Source: Varroa destructor
Taxonomy: Eukaryota > Arthropoda > Arachnida > Mesostigmata > Varroidae
Direction: 5' to 3'
NCBI RefSeq assembly: GCF_002443255.2
Contig: NW_019211456.1
Location: 51,086,486-51,150,485, forward strand
DNA length: 64,000 nt
This document shows, piece by piece, positions 61,401 through 64,000 of this stretch. The notes under the pieces were generated by a model. The model saw only the letters and a program-made list of their open reading frames with translations, was not told the origin of the DNA and ran no database searches. Numbering within the stretch: position 1 is the first letter of the stretch; every line of letters begins with the position of its first letter. A program made the translations under genes and the position numbers.

Positions 61401-63492
61401 GCAAATAGATACAATCGCTTTTGCCAACTCTCTGATACAATGCTGTTAGGCGTAACACCACAAACGTTTATGTATGGTTTCTATATTTGTAATCATTTAA
61501 CTATGTATTTCGCTGCTTACCACGAAGGCTATGCCATCTACTGATCGTCGTATCGTATGCATGAATCTATTATTAGATAGACACACTTGATCACGACAAC
61601 TCTTCTGAGTTCGAGAGCTCGGACCTCAGTCGTTCGTCAGTCGGTAAAAGTAGCCCTTTGAGCTTTTTCCTTTGATAGTGTCAGACTGAATATTCGTCAG
61701 TTTGTATCTTCTGAACGATTCTCCTTTGGATCTGCTCATTACCTCCACCGTATTGTTATATTTTTTCCTCATATCGGGAGGAGAACTAAAACGACGGAAG
61801 CTTTAAAACATAGTTCGGATAGGAAAGCATGACTTTCGAAAGCCTACGTTGGTTTTAATTGAATGGAAAGTGTCTCGTGATATTGAGCTCTGGGAGACGC
61901 ACTTTTGAACAAGCCAATTTATCCAGCGCTTTTAGAAGCCTCCTAAAACTTTCTTGGATAAAGATTCTGAGTGACAAGATCTACAACAACCTAGTATGTG
62001 CAGAGAATTCTAGGGTAAACCGTTTTGTCTTCTTATACGGAATCTGCCATTCATAGCTAAGCATACGCGCGAAGCGGAAGAAAGATGGCTTCCGAGTAAT
62101 AGTCGGTTGATCAGCGGATATATCTGGAGCTGTAGAAGTATCACTAACTTTACTGGGTCCAATAGAGCAGCCATAATCAATTAAAATCAACAAAAAGAAA
62201 CTCAACTTAAATGCTGACCCATTCGTTGTAGTCGTTGTATTTGTTCGAAACTGGTTTTTCCGGTAGAGAATCTGTTAAAGGGAACGTCAAGGAGAACCAG
62301 CAATTGTATGTGTTCTGATGATCCGATTTATACTCTATACATCACTTGTATATATAGTTAGGAAATTAACTAATGTACGAAATATTTTTTTCGCTGAAAC
62401 AGATATTTTCCATGTGGTGCCTAAGGAACGGTTTAACCAATGGAGCTACAAATTTTCATCGTAAATAAAGGAGGGAATACAATCGATAACAATGTAATCG
62501 ATGGGTCACCAGGAAATCCGCGGGCGAATATAATTTAAAAATAAATTCATTTTTTTGGGACAACGTAATCAAACCCATTACATGCCTTGTGCGTTGTTGT
62601 AACAAAAGAATTTATTTCGATGTCATTAGTTTTCCGGCTGGGATTTCTAAGGGAAAGGCGAATTGATCTTTTTTTTTTCTAAATTTTTATCAGCGTTTGA
62701 ACTTTTTCATTTACAGCAGCTAACTATAAAGTGTGCGTTTTTTTTTTTTGTTTATTTCCGTAGATATTACATCCGTCGAGCCACAGGAGGAAGTAAACGT
62801 TGGGTCGTCTTTCTTGAGGGCGGATGGCACTGTTTTAATGAAAAGACTTGCCACATACGGTGGAAGACGAATGGGCATTTTATGACCTCGTTGGGTTGGA
62901 CCGAACAACGTTATGGTATGTCCTAATTCGAATTTCCCCAAACGCCTTTGTATCCCACACGCCTTTTTCAGTCGTTTTACCCTCTTTTTCAAACTTGGTA
63001 TTGAGTCATGAAGTAGTACTAGAATTCAGTCACAATTTTTAACCAAAATTCGTAACCTATCAAAGAACGAAGTATACGTAACACGTAGGCGGCAAGTAAG
63101 TGTGATCGATATGCGAGAACATAAAAACACTCTTGTTTATTCAAAATATCACTAGTTCAGCTTCAGTAAGACGTTTTGTAGGCTTTGCAATATTTAGTAG
63201 CCAGTATTTAACTGAACTCGTTTGAACGGAAGCGCGTTTGACGTCTCAGTTGGAGAAAAATTGGTTACATATTACTGCAATACCTGCGGCCATAACAAAA
63301 ACCAGACTAGCAATAACCTTCAAAATGAGCTTCCGGTGCGCTGACGTAACAAACAAAGGCGCGGTTAATAATATCAGAAAATAGCAGAGGTATGGGCAAT
63401 TAATAGCTGGCTTCGTACGTTCCGTTTACAGAGCGCGGCATTTTGTCTCCTAACATGGCTGAGAATCCCTATCTATGGAACGCTAATCACGT
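58479..63492 (+). CDS. Notum: Notum palmitoleoyl-protein carboxylesterase (5' part, runs off window)
   Basis: Exons 58479-58640, 59006-59241, 62764-62915 and 63432-63492, all with good GT-AG sites; the reading frame continues past the window. Exon 1 encodes a signal peptide (MPSFQLAMSLLLFTASLLG). Exon 2 is a low-conservation linker, ending in KKVLLHNSTAMCNDGSPAG at the start of the enzyme domain. Exon 3 holds the FLEGGWHCFN oxyanion-hole motif, and exon 4 the ENPYLWNAN motif. Notum is a secreted alpha/beta hydrolase that removes the palmitoleate from Wnt and so shuts off signalling (family knowledge). The catalytic Ser/Asp/His lie in exons beyond the window and cannot be checked. Intron 2 is about 3.5 kb. 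Exon 1 was chosen because its leader and donor fit the phase; non-coding 5' exons may lie upstream. Confidence 0.88.
59242..62763. other. Notum intron 2
   Basis: A long intron with a GC-richer block at about 60.75-61.3 kb where both strands have 156-163-codon frames. The rest is AT-rich without features. Confidence 0.6.
60815..61306 (-). CDS. Possible nested His/Gln-rich frame in Notum intron
   Basis: A 163-codon minus-strand frame has a His-rich run (LHHHHERHHHHNEHQQKHE) and a Gln-rich run (RQQQPQHQQRL). Such tracts occur in arthropod regulatory proteins, but here they follow from GAT/CAT-type repeats, and the plus strand is equally open with Asp runs. No domain was recognised. More likely a repeat-driven artefact. 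Confidence 0.15.
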   Translation of the reverse strand: MSRSTDPLVHYPIVGDVCSWCMFYSDGCCRYCSRLRVQLQRAPASEVSADSRPPSANQRHFAATSKEPRRQMTPPSALSSGNRGRAGCNSNSSLLYKLAGSDGCLHHHHERHHHHNEHQQKHESHHHCHRYRQQQPQHQQRLKERKRQCVYTSRTGVATTTSG

Positions 63493-64000
63493 GTAAGTTT
63501 TTAGTATAAACCCTGATAATATCAATTGAATCTGGTAACAAAAATGATCTTCATAAGTAACTTGTTATGACCCTTAAAATGCATGTGCTTTAATTATCTA
63601 TTTTGCTCCCAGAGTACGTTCGAGGCGGTGCAATCATAATAGAAGTCATGGTTATTCGTACTTAAGTTGATCGCAGTTGTAACATCGCAAAGTTCTTTTC
63701 GGCATAACAACAGTCTGAGCTCGGCTCTCAGTCCAGCCTGGAGGTTTCAACCGAAGCAGACCGACAAACGTACAGACACACACAAAGATTCTTATAAACC
63801 CAATAGTTAGACGAGCGGCAGCAGCTGCTAGCCATGCGACTTTACAATATGGAGGAATAGCTATTTAGCTAAATGGTAGGCTATTTTCTTTAAACGTTCC
63901 ATCATAGGCATGCGTACGTACTACCATAGGACGGACCCTTCTGCTGCCTTATGGTCCCGCCCCTCAGTTCAGCGCTAAAACGAGGAGATAGGAGAGCAGA
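63493..64000. other. Notum intron 4 (continues beyond window)
   Basis: It follows donor CACGT|GTAAGT. The next expected Notum block (IPYCSSDVWSG-like) was not found, so the following exon lies outside. GC rises at the right edge. Confidence 0.6.

Overview
The window looks like arthropod nuclear DNA, most likely from a chelicerate such as a mite. It is AT-rich, has GT-AG introns, gene-sparse spacing and many (AT)n microsatellites, and carries Rebers-Riddiford (RR) cuticle-protein genes, a Mox-type homeobox gene and Notum. The phylum is inferred from the cuticle genes; a mite is a guess from protein flavour and base composition. All coordinates and splice joins were read by eye.

Layout. 1-9.3 kb: mostly non-coding, with a few weak exon candidates. 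9.3-10.95 kb (+): a small unidentified three-exon reading frame, a decayed tandem copy of its last two exons, then a complete ENY2/Sus1 gene (95 aa). 11.8-13.15 kb (-): a Mox/Meox (buttonless-type) homeobox gene lying tail to tail with ENY2. 15.0-15.3 kb (-): a candidate first exon. 18.4-19.0 kb (+): two strongly coding-like segments of unknown identity. 23.8-25.8 kb (-) and 30.7-31.9 kb (+): two paralogous RR cuticle-protein genes, head to head, each with a TATA box and a split signal peptide. 32.5-40.04 kb (-): a complete 11-exon XPD/ERCC2 helicase (771 aa) whose 3 kb fourth intron holds a tRNA-type SINE copy and two perfect palindromes. 40-58 kb: long, mostly unassigned DNA with GC-rich, triplet-repeat-bearing islands and a handful of exon candidates. 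58.48 kb to the right edge (+): the 5' part of Notum (signal-peptide exon plus three further exons), which runs off the window.

There is no operon-like organisation. The confident genes belong to separate processes: SAGA/TREX-2 transcription and export (ENY2), TFIIH transcription and nucleotide-excision repair (XPD), mesoderm or nerve patterning (Mox), cuticle structure, and Wnt inactivation (Notum). The most useful unusual signals are the SINE family supported by two homologous copies, the decayed tandem copy beside ENY2, the inverted cuticle gene pair with a lost 3' intron, the unidentified coding segments near 18.5-19.0 kb, and several long perfect inverted repeats. I did not find evidence for a wholly new multi-gene system.
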